Assembly: GCF_006438845.1 (NCBI RefSeq)
Contig: NZ_RCZJ01000001.1
Location: 620,001 to 684,000, forward strand
Length of the DNA: 64,000 nucleotides
Source of the DNA: Variovorax ginsengisoli
GTDB taxonomy: Bacteria > Pseudomonadota > Gammaproteobacteria > Burkholderiales > Burkholderiaceae_C
Direction of reading: 5' to 3'
Positions 45,933-56,038 of this stretch are shown in pieces. Position 1 is the stretch's first letter. The number at the start of each line of letters is the position of its first letter. Below the pieces are notes generated by a model that was not told where the DNA came from, made no database searches, and saw only the letters and a list, made by a program, of their open reading frames with translations. The translations under genes and the position numbers were made by a program.

Positions 45933-46298
45933 ATGCCCCAGCCTGCAAACGCGATCGACTCGGCGCTTGAAACGTTGCGCGTTGCGGCATTGCTGCGACA
46001 TGCGCCACTGGAATTTGCACGTGTGGTCTACGGCCTTAACGACCATGCCAACGGGCGGGGTGCCACGATGGCAGCCGAAGATGTCGCGCGGACCATCCGC
46101 CAAGGAACGCCGGTCACGCGCGAGCGCGCAGAACAGCGTGCCCGCGCCTACCTCCCGGCGGCAGGGCATGAACATTGCCCACGCTGTTGGGTGTTCAACG
46201 GTATCAAGAGCCCATTGCATTACCGTGATCACAGCGACGATCGGCCTGAGTCCGCACTCTGCAGGGTGTGCGCGGCCGAATACGTCACCGCGCGCTGA
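45933..46298 (+). CDS. Hypothetical protein with two CxxC pairs
   Basis: A 121-residue soluble protein of unknown family. Two Cys pairs, CPRC near residue 83 and CRVC near residue 110, with a His between them suggest a zinc ribbon. The N-terminal half is helical and Ala/Arg-rich. An in-frame GTG one codon before the ATG is also possible; there is no strong RBS. It lies between tRNA-Val and phaR. Confidence 0.65.
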   Translation: MPQPANAIDSALETLRVAALLRHAPLEFARVVYGLNDHANGRGATMAAEDVARTIRQGTPVTRERAEQRARAYLPAAGHEHCPRCWVFNGIKSPLHYRDHSDDRPESALCRVCAAEYVTAR

Positions 46299-46397
46299 GG
46301 CTGACGCCTCGGTCAGGGTAAACCTTGGCGCGGTGCAGCAAATCGGCTCCCTAGAATCGTCCGCACGCCTTCGGCGCGAACACTCAAGGAGTCCTCA

Positions 46398-46931
46398 GTG
46401 CAGAGCAAGAAGTCCGGTACGAAGCCGGTGCAGCGCGTCATCAAGAAGTACCCGAACCGAAGGCTCTACGACACCGACACCTCCACTTACATCACCCTTG
46501 CAGAGGTCAAACAACTGGTGATGCAAAGCGCATGCTTCGTGGTGCGCGACGCGAAGACCGGGGACGATTTGACGCGCAGCATCCTGCTGCAGATCATCCT
46601 GGAGGAAGAGGCCGGAGGTGCGCCGATGTTCACCGAGCCGGTGCTTGCAAGCATCATCCGTTTCTACGGCCAAGCCATGCAGGGCTACATGGCTCCCTAC
46701 CTGGAGAAGAACATCCAGGCGATGACCGACATGCAGGCGCAACTGGCCGAGAAGGCGGAGGAACTCACGCCGGAGATGTGGGCCCGTTTCATGACCATCC
46801 AGTCGCCGATGCTTCAAGGTCTGATGGGCAACTATGTCGAGCAGTCCAAGGGCATATTTCTGCAGATGCAGGATCAAATGCAGAAGAACACCGAGCAAGT
46901 CCTGGGTGCCTTCGGCATCAAGCGCCCTTGA
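46398..46931 (+). CDS. phaR: Polyhydroxyalkanoate synthesis repressor PhaR
   Basis: A 177-residue DNA- and PHA-binding regulator. The N-terminal domain has the family signature RVIKKYPNRRLYDTDTSTYI; the remainder (residues about 75-175) holds the two Met/Gln-rich PHB accumulation domains. PhaR represses phasin genes until PHA granules form and titrate it. AAGGAG lies upstream of the GTG start. It is a single-gene unit before rimO. Confidence 0.95.
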   Translation: MQSKKSGTKPVQRVIKKYPNRRLYDTDTSTYITLAEVKQLVMQSACFVVRDAKTGDDLTRSILLQIILEEEAGGAPMFTEPVLASIIRFYGQAMQGYMAPYLEKNIQAMTDMQAQLAEKAEELTPEMWARFMTIQSPMLQGLMGNYVEQSKGIFLQMQDQMQKNTEQVLGAFGIKRP

Positions 46932-47003
46932 GGCCAACGACCCTGGCTGCGCGCTCAAGGGCTTCGTCCGGGCGGGCATCGCTTTAACTGGGACAATAGA
47001 GGC

Positions 47004-48410
47004 ATGAGTGAAGTTGCCTCCCCCGAACGAACCGCCACGTCAGCCGCACCCAAGGTCGGTTTCGTGAGCTTGGGCTGCCCCAAGGCCCTGACCGATTCCG
47101 AATTGATCTTGACCCGGTTGAGTGCCGAGGGCTATCAGACTTCGAAGACTTTCGAGGGCGCCGATCTCGTGATCGTGAACACCTGCGGATTCATCGACGA
47201 TGCTGTGCGAGAGAGCCTCGACACGATCGGCGAAGCGCTGGCGACCAACGGGCGAGTGATCGTTACGGGCTGCCTTGGCGCCAAGTCCGGCGATCAGGGT
47301 GGCAATCTGGTCCGGCAGATGCATCCCAGCGTTCTCGCCGTTACGGGCCCGCATGCGACGCAAGAGGTGATGGACGCCGTCCACGCCAATCTGCCCAAGC
47401 CGCACGATCCCTTCGTCGATCTTGTGCCGAATGCGTTTGGTATCGCCGGTCTCAAGCTCACGCCGCGCCACTATGCCTACTTGAAGATCAGCGAAGGCTG
47501 CAACCACCGTTGCACCTTCTGCATCATTCCGTCGATGCGCGGCGACCTCGTATCCAGGCCGATTGGCGATGTGCTCGGCGAAGCCAAGGCTCTGTTCGAA
47601 GGCGGCGTCAAGGAGTTGCTGGTCATCAGCCAGGACACCTCGGCCTACGGTGTTGACGTGAAGTACCGAACCGGCTTCTGGGACGGCAAGCCCGTGAAGA
47701 CGCGCATGCTGGAATTGGTTCGCACACTCGGCGAGATCGCGGAGCCTTACGGTGCATGGGTTCGCCTGCACTACGTTTATCCGTACCCGAGCGTGGACGA
47801 CGTAATTCCCCTGATGGCAAGCGGTCAGGTGCTGCCTTACCTGGACGTTCCCTTGCAGCACAGCCATCCCGATGTGCTGCGCCGCATGAAGCGGCCCGCC
47901 AGCGGAGAGCGCAATCTCGAACGCATTGCCCGCTGGCGCGAGGTGTGCCCCGAACTGGTGATTCGCAGCACTTTCATTGCAGGCTTTCCTGGCGAGACCG
48001 AAGCCGAATTCGAGCATCTTCTCGACTTCGTGCGTGAAGCCGAGATCGATCGTGCCGGCTGCTTCGCTTACAGCCCTGTTCAAGGCGCGGCAGCCAACGA
48101 GATTCCGGGCATGTTGCCGGAGGCGGAGCGCGAGGAACGGCGAGCGCGCTTCATGGAGGTTGCCGAAGCGGTATCGATTGCCAAACTGCGTCGCCGCGTC
48201 GGTGCCACCATGCAGGTGCTGGTCGATTCGGCGCCTGGAATGGGGCGCAAGGGCGGCGTGGGTCGTACCTATGCCGACGCGCCTGAAATCGACGGCACCG
48301 TGCGACTTCTGCCACCCGAGAAGATCAGCAAGACGCTGAAGGTGGGGGAGTTCACTCGCGCTCGCATTGTCGGCGTCGAGGGGCACGACCTCGTCGCGCT
48401 GCCGGTCTGA
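47004..48410 (+). CDS. rimO: Ribosomal protein S12 methylthiotransferase
   Basis: RimO (468 residues) adds a methylthio group to Asp88 of ribosomal protein S12. The N-terminal UPF0004 domain begins [16 protein letters not shown] and binds the first iron-sulfur cluster; the radical-SAM Cys-x3-Cys-x2-Cys is CNHRCTFC near residue 163; a TRAM domain ends the protein (residues about 395-468). All family blocks are present, including NTCGFIDDA. It is expressed from its own region and ends before a hairpin shared with tRNA-Leu. Confidence 0.96.
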   Translation: MSEVASPERTATSAAPKVGFVSLGCPKALTDSELILTRLSAEGYQTSKTFEGADLVIVNTCGFIDDAVRESLDTIGEALATNGRVIVTGCLGAKSGDQGGNLVRQMHPSVLAVTGPHATQEVMDAVHANLPKPHDPFVDLVPNAFGIAGLKLTPRHYAYLKISEGCNHRCTFCIIPSMRGDLVSRPIGDVLGEAKALFEGGVKELLVISQDTSAYGVDVKYRTGFWDGKPVKTRMLELVRTLGEIAEPYGAWVRLHYVYPYPSVDDVIPLMASGQVLPYLDVPLQHSHPDVLRRMKRPASGERNLERIARWREVCPELVIRSTFIAGFPGETEAEFEHLLDFVREAEIDRAGCFAYSPVQGAAANEIPGMLPEAEREERRARFMEVAEAVSIAKLRRRVGATMQVLVDSAPGMGRKGGVGRTYADAPEIDGTVRLLPPEKISKTLKVGEFTRARIVGVEGHDLVALPV

Positions 48411-48454
48411 CCCGAGGTGGCGCGTTTCGTGCAATCAAGGATCGTGCAGACAAC

Positions 48455-48479
48455 AAAAAAGCCACCGGAAACCGGTGGC
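48455..48479. terminator. Terminator between rimO and tRNA-Leu
   Basis: GCCACCGG-AAA-CCGGTGGC is a perfect eight-base stem. Read on the minus strand it is followed by T6, making a strong terminator for tRNA-Leu; on the plus strand it is followed by TTGTTTTG, a weaker end for rimO. A second hairpin (AAGAAGC/GCTTCTT) lies at 48490-48510. Confidence 0.8.
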
Positions 48480-48516
48480 TTGTTTTGCAAAGAAGCTTAT
48501 TCGGCTTCTTTAAACT

Positions 48517-48601
<85 letters not shown>

Positions 48602-48644
48602 CCACATCGCTGCCGAAGCAGTTCTGTTTTGAATTTCAGGAAAG

Positions 48645-48658
48645 AAGGAGATCATATC
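48645..48658. promoter_or_regulatory. rnr ribosome binding site and non-AUG start; overlapping tRNA-Leu -10
   Basis: AAGGAG (48645-48650) is followed five bases later by an in-frame ATC (48656) that opens the rnr reading frame. On the minus strand, 48656-48651 reads TATGAT, a likely -10 for tRNA-Leu about 50 bases upstream of the mature RNA. One AT-rich patch therefore seems to serve both. Confidence 0.5.
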
Positions 48659-50935
48659 AAAAATAATGGCCATCCCAGCGGCTTGCTGGATGAATTTGAA
48701 GGAACCGTTCAAGGTCATCGCGACGGACACGGTTTTGTGCAACGCGACGACGGTGAAGCGGACATCTACCTTCCGCCTAACGAGATGCGTGCCGTGCTTC
48801 ACAAAGATCGCGTCAAGGCGCGCATCGTGCGGCAAGACCGCCGCGGACGCCCTGAGGGACGTGTCGTAGAGATCGTCGACCGACCGGAGCAGCCGATCAT
48901 CGGCCGCTTGCTGCACGAAGGTGGCGTCTGGCTCGTCGCACCCGAAGACAAGCGGTACGGGCAGGATGTCCTGATCCCCAAGGGAGCCACCGGGCCGGCG
49001 AAGGTCGGGCAGGTCGTCGTGGTGCAACTCACAGAGCCGCCGGCGCTGTTCGGTCAGCCCGTGGGGCGCGTGAAAGAGGTGCTCGGCGAGATCGACGACC
49101 CGGGCATGGAGATCGAGATCGCCGTGCGCAAATACGGCGTGCCCCACGAGTTCTCCGAGGCCGGCATGGCCGAGGCGAAGGCAATACCCGACAAGGTGCG
49201 TCCGAGCGACAAGAAAGGTCGTGTCGACCTGACCGATGTGCCGCTCGTCACGATCGACGGGGAAGACGCACGCGACTTCGACGATGCGGTGTATTGCGAG
49301 CCGGCCAAGGTCGGCCGTGGCAAGGGTTGGCGGTTGCTGGTGGCGATTGCCGACGTCAGCGCCTATGTGCAGACCGGCTCGCCGATCGACATCGACGCCT
49401 ATGACCGCGCGACCAGCGTCTATTTCCCTCGCCGCGTGATCCCGATGCTGCCTGAGAAGCTCAGCAATGGCTTGTGTTCGCTCAATCCCGAGGTCGAACG
49501 CCTGTGCATGGTCTGCGACATGCTGGTGGCCGCCGACGGCGAGATGTACGCCTACCAGTTCTATCCCGCGGTGATGTTCAGCCACGCACGCTTCACGTAC
49601 ACCGAAGTGGCAGCCATCCTCGGCAACACGCGCGGCCCGGAAGCAGCCAAGCGCAAGGAGCGCGTGAAGGACCTGCTGAACCTGTCCGACGTTTACAAGG
49701 CGCTGTTGAAGCAGCGCAGCCGCCGCGGCGCCGTGGACTTCGAGACCACCGAGACGCAGATCGTCTGCGACGACGCTGGTCGCATCGAGAAGATCGTGCC
49801 GCGCACACGCAACGAGGCGCACAAGATCATCGAAGAAGCGATGCTCGCAGCCAACGTCTGCAGCGCCGACTTCATCAACGAGAGCAAGCACCCGGGTCTG
49901 TACCGCGTGCACGAAGGCCCGACGCCCGAGAAGAAAGAGGTCTTGCGCGGCTACCTGAAGGCAATGGGCGTGGGTCTTTCGATCACCGACGACCCGAAGC
50001 CGGGAGAGTTCCAGGCGATCGCCGAAGCCACGAAGGACCGCCCCGATTCGCAGCAGATTCACACGATGCTGCTGCGTTCGATGAGCCAGGCCATCTACAC
50101 GCCGATCAACAGCGGCCACTTCGGCTTGGCCTACGAGGCTTACACGCACTTCACGAGCCCGATCCGGCGCTATCCCGATCTGCTGGTGCACCGCGTCATC
50201 AAGGCCATTCTGGGCAAGACGAAGTACACGCTGCCGATGCTGCCGACACCGGGCGAGGCGCATGCGAAGCTCGCGAAGCGGCTGGCTTCGCGTGTCAAGG
50301 CGCCGACCCAGAAGCCACAGAAGGCGGTGGTCGCCCCGACCAAGGAAGTCCAGGCATGGCAGGCGGCCGGGCTTCACTGCAGTGCCAACGAGCGGCGCGC
50401 CGACGAGGCGAGCCGCGACGTCGAGGCCTGGCTCAAGTGCAAGTACATGCGCGAGCACTTGGGCGAGGAGTACGGCGGCGTGGTCAGCTCGGCCACCACC
50501 TTCGGCATCTTCGTCACGCTCGATGCGATGTACGTCGAGGGCTTGGTCCACATCACCGAGCTCGGCGGCGAATATTTCAAGTTCGACGAAATGCGCCAGG
50601 AACTTCGCGGCGAGCGCACCGGCATCCGCTATGCCATCGGCACGCGCGTGCGGGTGCAGGTCAGCCGCGTCGATCTGGACGGTCGCAAGATCGACTTCCG
50701 CCTCGTGCGCGAAGGCGAAGACCTGACCGCCCGTGCCATGAAGGACAAAGGCGTGTCCTCGGGTGGCGCACCGACGAAGGCTTCGGCCAAGCGCGGTGCG
50801 CGTGGCAAGAGTGCCGATTCAGCCCCCGTTGCGGCCGAGCGCATGGAGGCGGGCCCGCAGTCGGCCATGCAGGCATTCAAATCCGCGGTGAAGAAGGCCG
50901 CCAACAAAATGAAGGGGCGCAAACCGCGCCGCTGA
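48656..50935 (+). CDS. rnr: Ribonuclease R
   Basis: RNase R (759 residues from this start) is a processive 3'-5' exoribonuclease that degrades structured RNA. Domains: cold-shock/OB region starting [19 protein letters not shown], the RNB catalytic core with [13 protein letters not shown] (metal-binding Asp cluster) near residue 200, [16 protein letters not shown], a C-terminal S1 domain ([15 protein letters not shown]) and a Lys-rich tail. The start is unusual. The only strong RBS lies five bases before an ATC, and no in-frame ATG, GTG or TTG follows for about 50 codons. A TTG at 48629 lies upstream of the RBS and has none of its own. An out-of-frame ATG at 48666 does not encode the protein. 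Confidence 0.93.
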   Translation: MKNNGHPSGLLDEFEGTVQGHRDGHGFVQRDDGEADIYLPPNEMRAVLHKDRVKARIVRQDRRGRPEGRVVEIVDRPEQPIIGRLLHEGGVWLVAPEDKRYGQDVLIPKGATGPAKVGQVVVVQLTEPPALFGQPVGRVKEVLGEIDDPGMEIEIAVRKYGVPHEFSEAGMAEAKAIPDKVRPSDKKGRVDLTDVPLVTIDGEDARDFDDAVYCEPAKVGRGKGWRLLVAIADVSAYVQTGSPIDIDAYDRATSVYFPRRVIPMLPEKLSNGLCSLNPEVERLCMVCDMLVAADGEMYAYQFYPAVMFSHARFTYTEVAAILGNTRGPEAAKRKERVKDLLNLSDVYKALLKQRSRRGAVDFETTETQIVCDDAGRIEKIVPRTRNEAHKIIEEAMLAANVCSADFINESKHPGLYRVHEGPTPEKKEVLRGYLKAMGVGLSITDDPKPGEFQAIAEATKDRPDSQQIHTMLLRSMSQAIYTPINSGHFGLAYEAYTHFTSPIRRYPDLLVHRVIKAILGKTKYTLPMLPTPGEAHAKLAKRLASRVKAPTQKPQKAVVAPTKEVQAWQAAGLHCSANERRADEASRDVEAWLKCKYMREHLGEEYGGVVSSATTFGIFVTLDAMYVEGLVHITELGGEYFKFDEMRQELRGERTGIRYAIGTRVRVQVSRVDLDGRKIDFRLVREGEDLTARAMKDKGVSSGGAPTKASAKRGARGKSADSAPVAAERMEAGPQSAMQAFKSAVKKAANKMKGRKPRR

Positions 50936-50949
50936 GAAGGAGACAAGAC

Positions 50950-51711
50950 ATGACACAGAACACTGCCCCGCGCACCGCCATCGTCACCGGTGCCGGCACC
51001 GGCATCGGACGTGCCACCGCACTGGCGCTGCTGGCCGACGGCTGGAACGTGACGCTGGCTGGACGTCGGCTCGAGCCTCTTGAAGAGGTGGCCGATGCAT
51101 CGGGTGCCGCATCACGTGCCTTTGCCGTGCCTTCCGACGTCGCCAATGCGGATTCGGTGGCTTCGCTGTTCGCCGCAACTGTCGAGCGATTCGGCCGCGT
51201 CGATCTCCTGTTCAACAACGCCGGCGTGGGCAACCCGCCGGGTCCTTTCGAGGACTGGACGCCGGCCCAGTGGCAAGGTGTGGTCGACATCAACCTCACG
51301 GGCATGTTCTTCTGCATCCAGCAGGCCTTCCGCGTGATGAAGTCGCAGACGCCGCGCGGTGGCCGCATCATCAACAACGGGTCGATCTCGGCGACCACGC
51401 CGCGGCCCAACTCGATCGCGTACACGGCCACCAAGCACGCCGTGGAAGGGCTGACCAAGACCGCTTCGTTGGACGGACGAAAGTACGACATCGCCGTCGG
51501 TCAGGTCGATGTGGGCAACGCGATGACGGAACTTGCTGCGCGCATGGCCAAGGGCGTGCCACAAGCCAGCGGCGAATTGGCGATCGAACCGTTGATCGAC
51601 GTGAAGATCGTCGGCCAGTCGGTGCTCTACATGGCCAACCTGCCGCTCGAAGCCAACGTGCTGTTCCACACGATCATGGCCACCAAGATGCCCTTCGTCG
51701 GGCGCGGCTGA
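50950..51711 (+). CDS. SDR family oxidoreductase
   Basis: A classical short-chain dehydrogenase of 253 residues. Cofactor loop [12 protein letters not shown] in [13 protein letters not shown], catalytic Ser in [10 protein letters not shown] and Tyr-x3-Lys in AYTATKHA. The substrate is unknown. It follows rnr by 14 bases with AAGGAGA before its ATG and is probably co-transcribed. The C-terminal region differs from fatty-acid reductases of the same superfamily. Confidence 0.9.
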   Translation: MTQNTAPRTAIVTGAGTGIGRATALALLADGWNVTLAGRRLEPLEEVADASGAASRAFAVPSDVANADSVASLFAATVERFGRVDLLFNNAGVGNPPGPFEDWTPAQWQGVVDINLTGMFFCIQQAFRVMKSQTPRGGRIINNGSISATTPRPNSIAYTATKHAVEGLTKTASLDGRKYDIAVGQVDVGNAMTELAARMAKGVPQASGELAIEPLIDVKIVGQSVLYMANLPLEANVLFHTIMATKMPFVGRG

Positions 51712-51729
51712 GCGGGCGCTTCGGGCGCT

Positions 51730-53184
51730 TCAACCCAGTGCACTGCGGGCGAGGGCGTCTGCGGTGAGGGTCGAAGTGGGTGGCCAACGGTCCGCCAGTG
51801 CGCCGTGGTGCCAAACGGCATCGCGCGCAGCCAGTTCCGTCGATTGACCGGCTGCGAGGCGTGCGCCGATCATTCCGGCCAGCACGTCGCCGGTTCCGGC
51901 GGTCGCCAGGCGTGCATTGCCGGTGAGGTTGATGTAGGGCGTCTCACCCGGTGTCGCGATGACGCTGCCTGAGCCTTTGAGCACCACGCTGCATCCGAAG
52001 CCATCGGCGAGTCGTTGCGCCGCATGAATGCGATCGGCCTGCACCTGCGTCGTGTCGCTGCCCAGCAGGCGAGCGGCTTCGAGTGGATGCGGCGTGAGGA
52101 CCGTGCGCCATCCGCGGCCCGAGCGGCGGCGCAGTTGGGCTTGCAGTGATACATCCGAAGCGACGGCGTTGAGTGCATCGGCATCGAGAACCAGTGTGTG
52201 CGCGCTTGAGAGCACGCGCGGGAGCACGGCGCGGACCGCCATGCCGCCGCCACACCCGCAGACGACGACCGACGTCGCGCAATCGATCGTTTCAGGGCGC
52301 CTGAACATCAACGCTGGAAGTGCGTCGTCTTGCATGGGCGCAGCCGGATCAAGCGGCGCGACGAAGACCCGTCCCGCACCGGCGTGCAGCGCCGCGGACG
52401 CTGCCAGGCGCGCCGCACCGGCCATGCCAGGCGCGCCGCCAATAACGGCGACGTCGCCACGGCTGCCTTTGTGGCTGGCATGTGGCCTCTGATGGTCAGC
52501 GGGCCGCCCGCCTAGCTTTGCGGCTGCCACCTCGGCACGCGACACGGCGCAACCCAGGTCGTCGAACCAGACTTCACCGGCGGCATCGCGGCCGCGCGCG
52601 GTGAAAAGACCAGGCTTGAGAGTCAGCAGCGTGAGGCAGTAGCAAGGCGTCGCGTTCGGCCGCAACGTCAGCCCGTCAGTGCCGGTGTCGGCGTCCAGCC
52701 CCGAGGGCAGGTCGACGGCCAGCACCGGTGCGGCGCCAGCGTGCATCCGACGCAGCCAGTCGGCCATCTGCCCCTCGGGTGCGCGCGAAGCGCCGAGGCC
52801 GAGCAGTGCGTCGATGGCCAGTTCATAGGACGGTGGCGGTTGCTCCGCAAAAACAACGCCGGCTCGGTGTGCAGCGTCATGCGCTGCGCGCGCATCCGCG
52901 GGCAATCGATCAGGCAAGCCGATGGCCGTCACGACGACGTCGAAGCCCTTTTGGTGCAATTGCGTGGCGGCCACGAAACCGTCGCCCCCGTTGTTGCCTG
53001 GCCCGCAGGCAATCCAGACGGTTCGCGCGTCGGGTGCAAGGGCCATGGCCAGGCGTGCAACGGCCTGACCGGCCCGCTGCATCAGCGTGTGTGGCGGCAG
53101 CGTCGCCGCTGCATCGCGTTCAACACGGCGCGTGACCGCCGTGTCGAACAGAAGGGCGATGGAATCTGCGGTGATGCGATGCAT
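51730..53184 (-). CDS. nnr: Bifunctional NAD(P)H-hydrate epimerase/ADP-dependent dehydratase
   Basis: A 484-residue fusion that repairs hydrated NAD(P)H. The N-terminal YjeF epimerase domain (residues about 1-210) has CGPGNNGGDGFVAA and DLPSGLDADTG; the C-terminal ribokinase-like dehydratase (about 225-484) has HKGSRGDVAVIGG, LTPHPLEAARLL and NARLATAGTGDVLAGM. Both active regions look intact. The chosen ATG at 53184 is 29 bases after the dadA stop; the longer open frame upstream overlaps dadA. Last gene of an amidase-dadA-nnr group. Confidence 0.92.
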   Translation of the reverse strand: MHRITADSIALLFDTAVTRRVERDAAATLPPHTLMQRAGQAVARLAMALAPDARTVWIACGPGNNGGDGFVAATQLHQKGFDVVVTAIGLPDRLPADARAAHDAAHRAGVVFAEQPPPSYELAIDALLGLGASRAPEGQMADWLRRMHAGAAPVLAVDLPSGLDADTGTDGLTLRPNATPCYCLTLLTLKPGLFTARGRDAAGEVWFDDLGCAVSRAEVAAAKLGGRPADHQRPHASHKGSRGDVAVIGGAPGMAGAARLAASAALHAGAGRVFVAPLDPAAPMQDDALPALMFRRPETIDCATSVVVCGCGGGMAVRAVLPRVLSSAHTLVLDADALNAVASDVSLQAQLRRRSGRGWRTVLTPHPLEAARLLGSDTTQVQADRIHAAQRLADGFGCSVVLKGSGSVIATPGETPYINLTGNARLATAGTGDVLAGMIGARLAAGQSTELAARDAVWHHGALADRWPPTSTLTADALARSALG

Positions 53185-53213
53185 GACGGCGATTGTGCGG
53201 CGCCTGCCGCGTT

Positions 53214-54464
53214 TCAGAGCAGGCGTTCGAGCCCCAGGCCTTCGAGGTCGATGCCGGCATCGCGACCCGCCATCAGGTCGGCCAGCACACGCGCACTGCC
53301 GCAGGACAAGGCCCAGCCACTGGAGCCGTGGCCAAGGTTGAGCCACACGCCGGGCACGCCGCTGGGGCCGATCACCGGCGGGCCGTCCGGCAGCATCGGC
53401 CGGGCGCCTTTCCATTGCTGCACGCCGGCCTGCAGCGTGGCGGCGCCAGGAAACCAGTCGTGCAGGACCTTGTAGAGCGTCTGCAGCGCCGCAGGATTGA
53501 TGGCATCGAGCGAACCGCCGATCTCCGCGCTTCCGGCCACGCGCACACGAAGGCCCATGCGGGAGATGGCAACCTTGTAGCGCTCGTCCATCACGGCGCT
53601 GCGCGGTGCGTTGAGCGGCTCACGGATGTTGGCGCTGACCGAGTGCCCGTAGATCGGCGCGAGCGGAATGCGCATGCCGAGCGGCCTCAACAAGCGCGAC
53701 GACGCGACGCCTGCGCACACCACGACGGCGTCGAAGTGAATGGCAGGTGAACCCGATGACAGCGACAGCGAGCGCGGGGCCGAGCGCGTCAGCGGTGCGA
53801 TGTCGCAATTGAAATGGAATTGCGCGCCCAGCGATTCGGCTTCCCGCTTGAGCAGCAACGCGAACTGACGGCAGTTCGCGACCTCGTCTTCGGGCAGGTG
53901 GATGGCGCCGGCCAGGTCGGTGTCCGTGCTGAGCGCCGGTTCGATGCGCCGCGCTTCGTCGGCGTCGACCTCGCGAAAGGCGCTGCCGACGGCGCGCAGC
54001 ATGTCCAGGCCTGGCTGAACCATTCGTTGGTCGCGGCGCGACCGAAGCAGAACCAGGTAGCCGTCGCTTCGCTCGTAGCTGAGCTCGCGCGCCTCGCTGA
54101 TCTCATGCAGCCTCGTGCGGCTGTAGAAGGCCAAGCGCTGCATGCGTGCGCGGTTCGCCAGATAACTTTCGAGCCGGCAGGCACGTTGCCATTGCGCCAT
54201 CCATCGCAGGTCTCGGCCGACGAGCGGCCATCGCACCTTGACGGCGCCGTGCGCCGACAGCAGCGAGCGCAGCACCTTCAGTCGCATGCCGGGAGCGGCC
54301 CAGGGCGTGACGTAGCCAGGAGCGACAACGCCGGCGTTGGCGAAGCTCGCTTCTTCGGCGGCGGCGCCGCGGCGTTCGAAGACGGTCACCTCGTGGCCGT
54401 CGCTGGCCAGTTCCCAGGCGGTGGTGACGCCGATGATGCCGGCGCCCACGATCGCGATTTTCAT
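53214..54464 (-). CDS. dadA: D-amino acid dehydrogenase (DadA-like)
   Basis: A 416-residue FAD-dependent dehydrogenase that converts D-amino acids to 2-oxo acids and ammonia, passing electrons to the respiratory chain. The N-terminal GAGIIGVTTAWELASDGHEV is the FAD loop; ASFANAGVVAPGYVTPWAAPGM is a DadA block in part; the C-terminal GHGSSGWALSCGSARVLADL is typical of the family. It lies between the amidase gene (64-base gap) and nnr. Some relatives act on other amines, so substrate specificity is likely but not proven. Confidence 0.85.
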   Translation of the reverse strand: MKIAIVGAGIIGVTTAWELASDGHEVTVFERRGAAAEEASFANAGVVAPGYVTPWAAPGMRLKVLRSLLSAHGAVKVRWPLVGRDLRWMAQWQRACRLESYLANRARMQRLAFYSRTRLHEISEARELSYERSDGYLVLLRSRRDQRMVQPGLDMLRAVGSAFREVDADEARRIEPALSTDTDLAGAIHLPEDEVANCRQFALLLKREAESLGAQFHFNCDIAPLTRSAPRSLSLSSGSPAIHFDAVVVCAGVASSRLLRPLGMRIPLAPIYGHSVSANIREPLNAPRSAVMDERYKVAISRMGLRVRVAGSAEIGGSLDAINPAALQTLYKVLHDWFPGAATLQAGVQQWKGARPMLPDGPPVIGPSGVPGVWLNLGHGSSGWALSCGSARVLADLMAGRDAGIDLEGLGLERLL

Positions 54465-54528
54465 GAATTCTTTGGTTGGAAGGAAGCCGGCGGCAATGAG
54501 CGCCGCAGGAAAGGCGGCAGCCGCAGCC

Positions 54529-55854
54529 CTATTGTTGCAGCGCAGCTTCTGCCTGTTCGGCGATCGCCAAGACAGTGTCGTCGTGCAGCGCGGCGTGCCA
54601 CAGCATCAGGCCCACCGGCAGTTCGCCATGTGTCTGGCAGGGAATGGAGATCGCGCATCCGTCGAGCATGTTGACGACCGATGGATTGCGCAACAGCAGC
54701 GCGTTGACTCGGAAGAACTCCGCATCGCGTTCGGCGCCCGAGGCCACGCTGGCGATGGTCGGCGCAGTGATCGGCACCGTGGGCGACAGCACCGCGTCGA
54801 ACCCTTCGATGGCTGCTTCGATGCGCGCAATCCACGCGGCGCGAGCCTGGATCAGATCGATGTATTCGTGCGCCTTCATCGCGGCGCCCTTGAGAATGCG
54901 TTGCGCCACACGAGGGTCGTAGCCTGCGCCGCTGCGCTCGAGCAGCAGGCGGTGCCACGCGTAAGCCTCGGGCGCGGAAAAGCCTCCGGTGGCATTGATC
55001 GCCGGCAACTCGGCGAGCGCCGGCAATGCGATCTCTTCGATGCGGGCGCCTGCAGCGCGCAGCGTTGACACGGTGCTTTCGAACGCGTGAGCGACCGGGG
55101 TGTCGATGGCGTCGAAGAACAAGTCCTTGACCACCGCCAGCCGGTAGCCTGCCAATGGCAGGGTCGACCGGGTCACGCGTCGAGCGGCCAGCACCTCGTG
55201 AGCGATGATTGCGTCGCGCACCGAACGGGTCATGGCGCAAACCGTGTCGAGCGTGGTCGATAGCGGCAGGGCGCCATCGGCCGGCACCCAGCGTGCGGTG
55301 CTCTTGAAGCCCACGATCCCATTCAGCGCAGCCGGGATCCGGATCGATCCGCCCGTGTCCGAACCGAGGCCAATGAACGCTGCGCCCGTGGCGACTGAGA
55401 CGGCAGCTCCCGAAGACGAGCCCCCCGGGATGCGCGGCGTGATCGGATCGCACGGGTTCACTGGCGTCCCGTGGTGAGGATTGACGCCCACGCCGGAAAA
55501 CGCGAACTCGCTCATATTGGTGCGCCCGATCAGCGCGCCGCCTGCAGCGCGCAGGCGTGACACCGCGGTGGCATCCACCGGCGCTGCAGGTGCATGCGCG
55601 AGGACGATCGAACCGGCCGGCGTCGGCTGTCCGGCAACGTCGAAAAGGTCCTTGGCCGAAAACGACAATCCAGCCAACACCGTGTCGGTGTCGGCTGCGG
55701 CGGCCTCACGATGCGCCTCCGCGAAAAGCGTGCGGGTAAAGACGTGCTCGCAAGCGGGCGACTCGGCCGCCGCGATGGCACGCGCCATTTCGGTGCGTGC
55801 ATCGGCGGTGCGCGCTCGGAGTGCAAGTCGGCTGGCGTAGAGGTCGGGTCGCAT
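54529..55854 (-). CDS. Amidase (amidase signature family)
   Basis: A 441-residue amidase-signature enzyme. The catalytic Ser-cisSer-Lys set is visible: Lys in SFSAKDLFD, cis-Ser in [11 protein letters not shown] and the nucleophile Ser in [11 protein letters not shown]. Members hydrolyse amides as different as aryl amides, urea derivatives and Gln-tRNA. The gene stands apart from gatB/gatC, so it is not GatA. It is the first gene of a minus-strand group with dadA and nnr, and divergent from the rpsB promoter. Confidence 0.9.
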   Translation of the reverse strand: MRPDLYASRLALRARTADARTEMARAIAAAESPACEHVFTRTLFAEAHREAAAADTDTVLAGLSFSAKDLFDVAGQPTPAGSIVLAHAPAAPVDATAVSRLRAAGGALIGRTNMSEFAFSGVGVNPHHGTPVNPCDPITPRIPGGSSSGAAVSVATGAAFIGLGSDTGGSIRIPAALNGIVGFKSTARWVPADGALPLSTTLDTVCAMTRSVRDAIIAHEVLAARRVTRSTLPLAGYRLAVVKDLFFDAIDTPVAHAFESTVSTLRAAGARIEEIALPALAELPAINATGGFSAPEAYAWHRLLLERSGAGYDPRVAQRILKGAAMKAHEYIDLIQARAAWIARIEAAIEGFDAVLSPTVPITAPTIASVASGAERDAEFFRVNALLLRNPSVVNMLDGCAISIPCQTHGELPVGLMLWHAALHDDTVLAIAEQAEAALQQ

Positions 55855-55897
55855 GGACAGTGGCCCGGCGGGGCAGTCAGAAGAGGAGGGGAGTGGG

Positions 55898-55906
55898 TGC
55901 TATACT
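55898..55906 (+). promoter_or_regulatory. rpsB promoter, extended -10
   Basis: TG-C-TATACT is an almost consensus extended -10. No convincing -35 lies at the usual spacing, which fits an extended -10 promoter. Transcription would start near 55913, leaving a leader of about 125 bases. Confidence 0.7.
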
Positions 55907-56038
55907 CTTTGGGTTTCGCTCTCGGGATTACCCGGTGAGAAACACATCCGCAAACCAGCCCACTCAAGGTGTTGCAGGCTCCTCTTCAAGGGCTGCAAAA
56001 CGGGCTGGATTTTAGACCCAACCTTTGGAGTTATTCCT
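55907..56038 (+). promoter_or_regulatory. Structured rpsB leader
   Basis: A non-coding leader with three possible helices: CGGG-ATTA-CCCG at 55923-55934; a long-range pair CCAGCCC (55955-55961) with GGGCTGG (56002-56008); and, inside it, TTGCAG (55972-55977) with CTGCAA (55993-55998). TTTGGAG, the RBS, follows. In E. coli the rpsB leader is the site where S2 represses its own operon; this may be the equivalent. Confidence 0.5.

Noticed and set aside
48666..48869. ATG-initiated 67-codon frame behind the rnr RBS
   Set aside because: It is out of frame with RNase R, its product resembles nothing, and it sits over a highly conserved RNase R region.
55853..56038. A 62-codon in-frame extension upstream of rpsB
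   Set aside because: It crosses the promoter and leader, has no family similarity, and S2 proteins begin at the chosen ATG with a good RBS.
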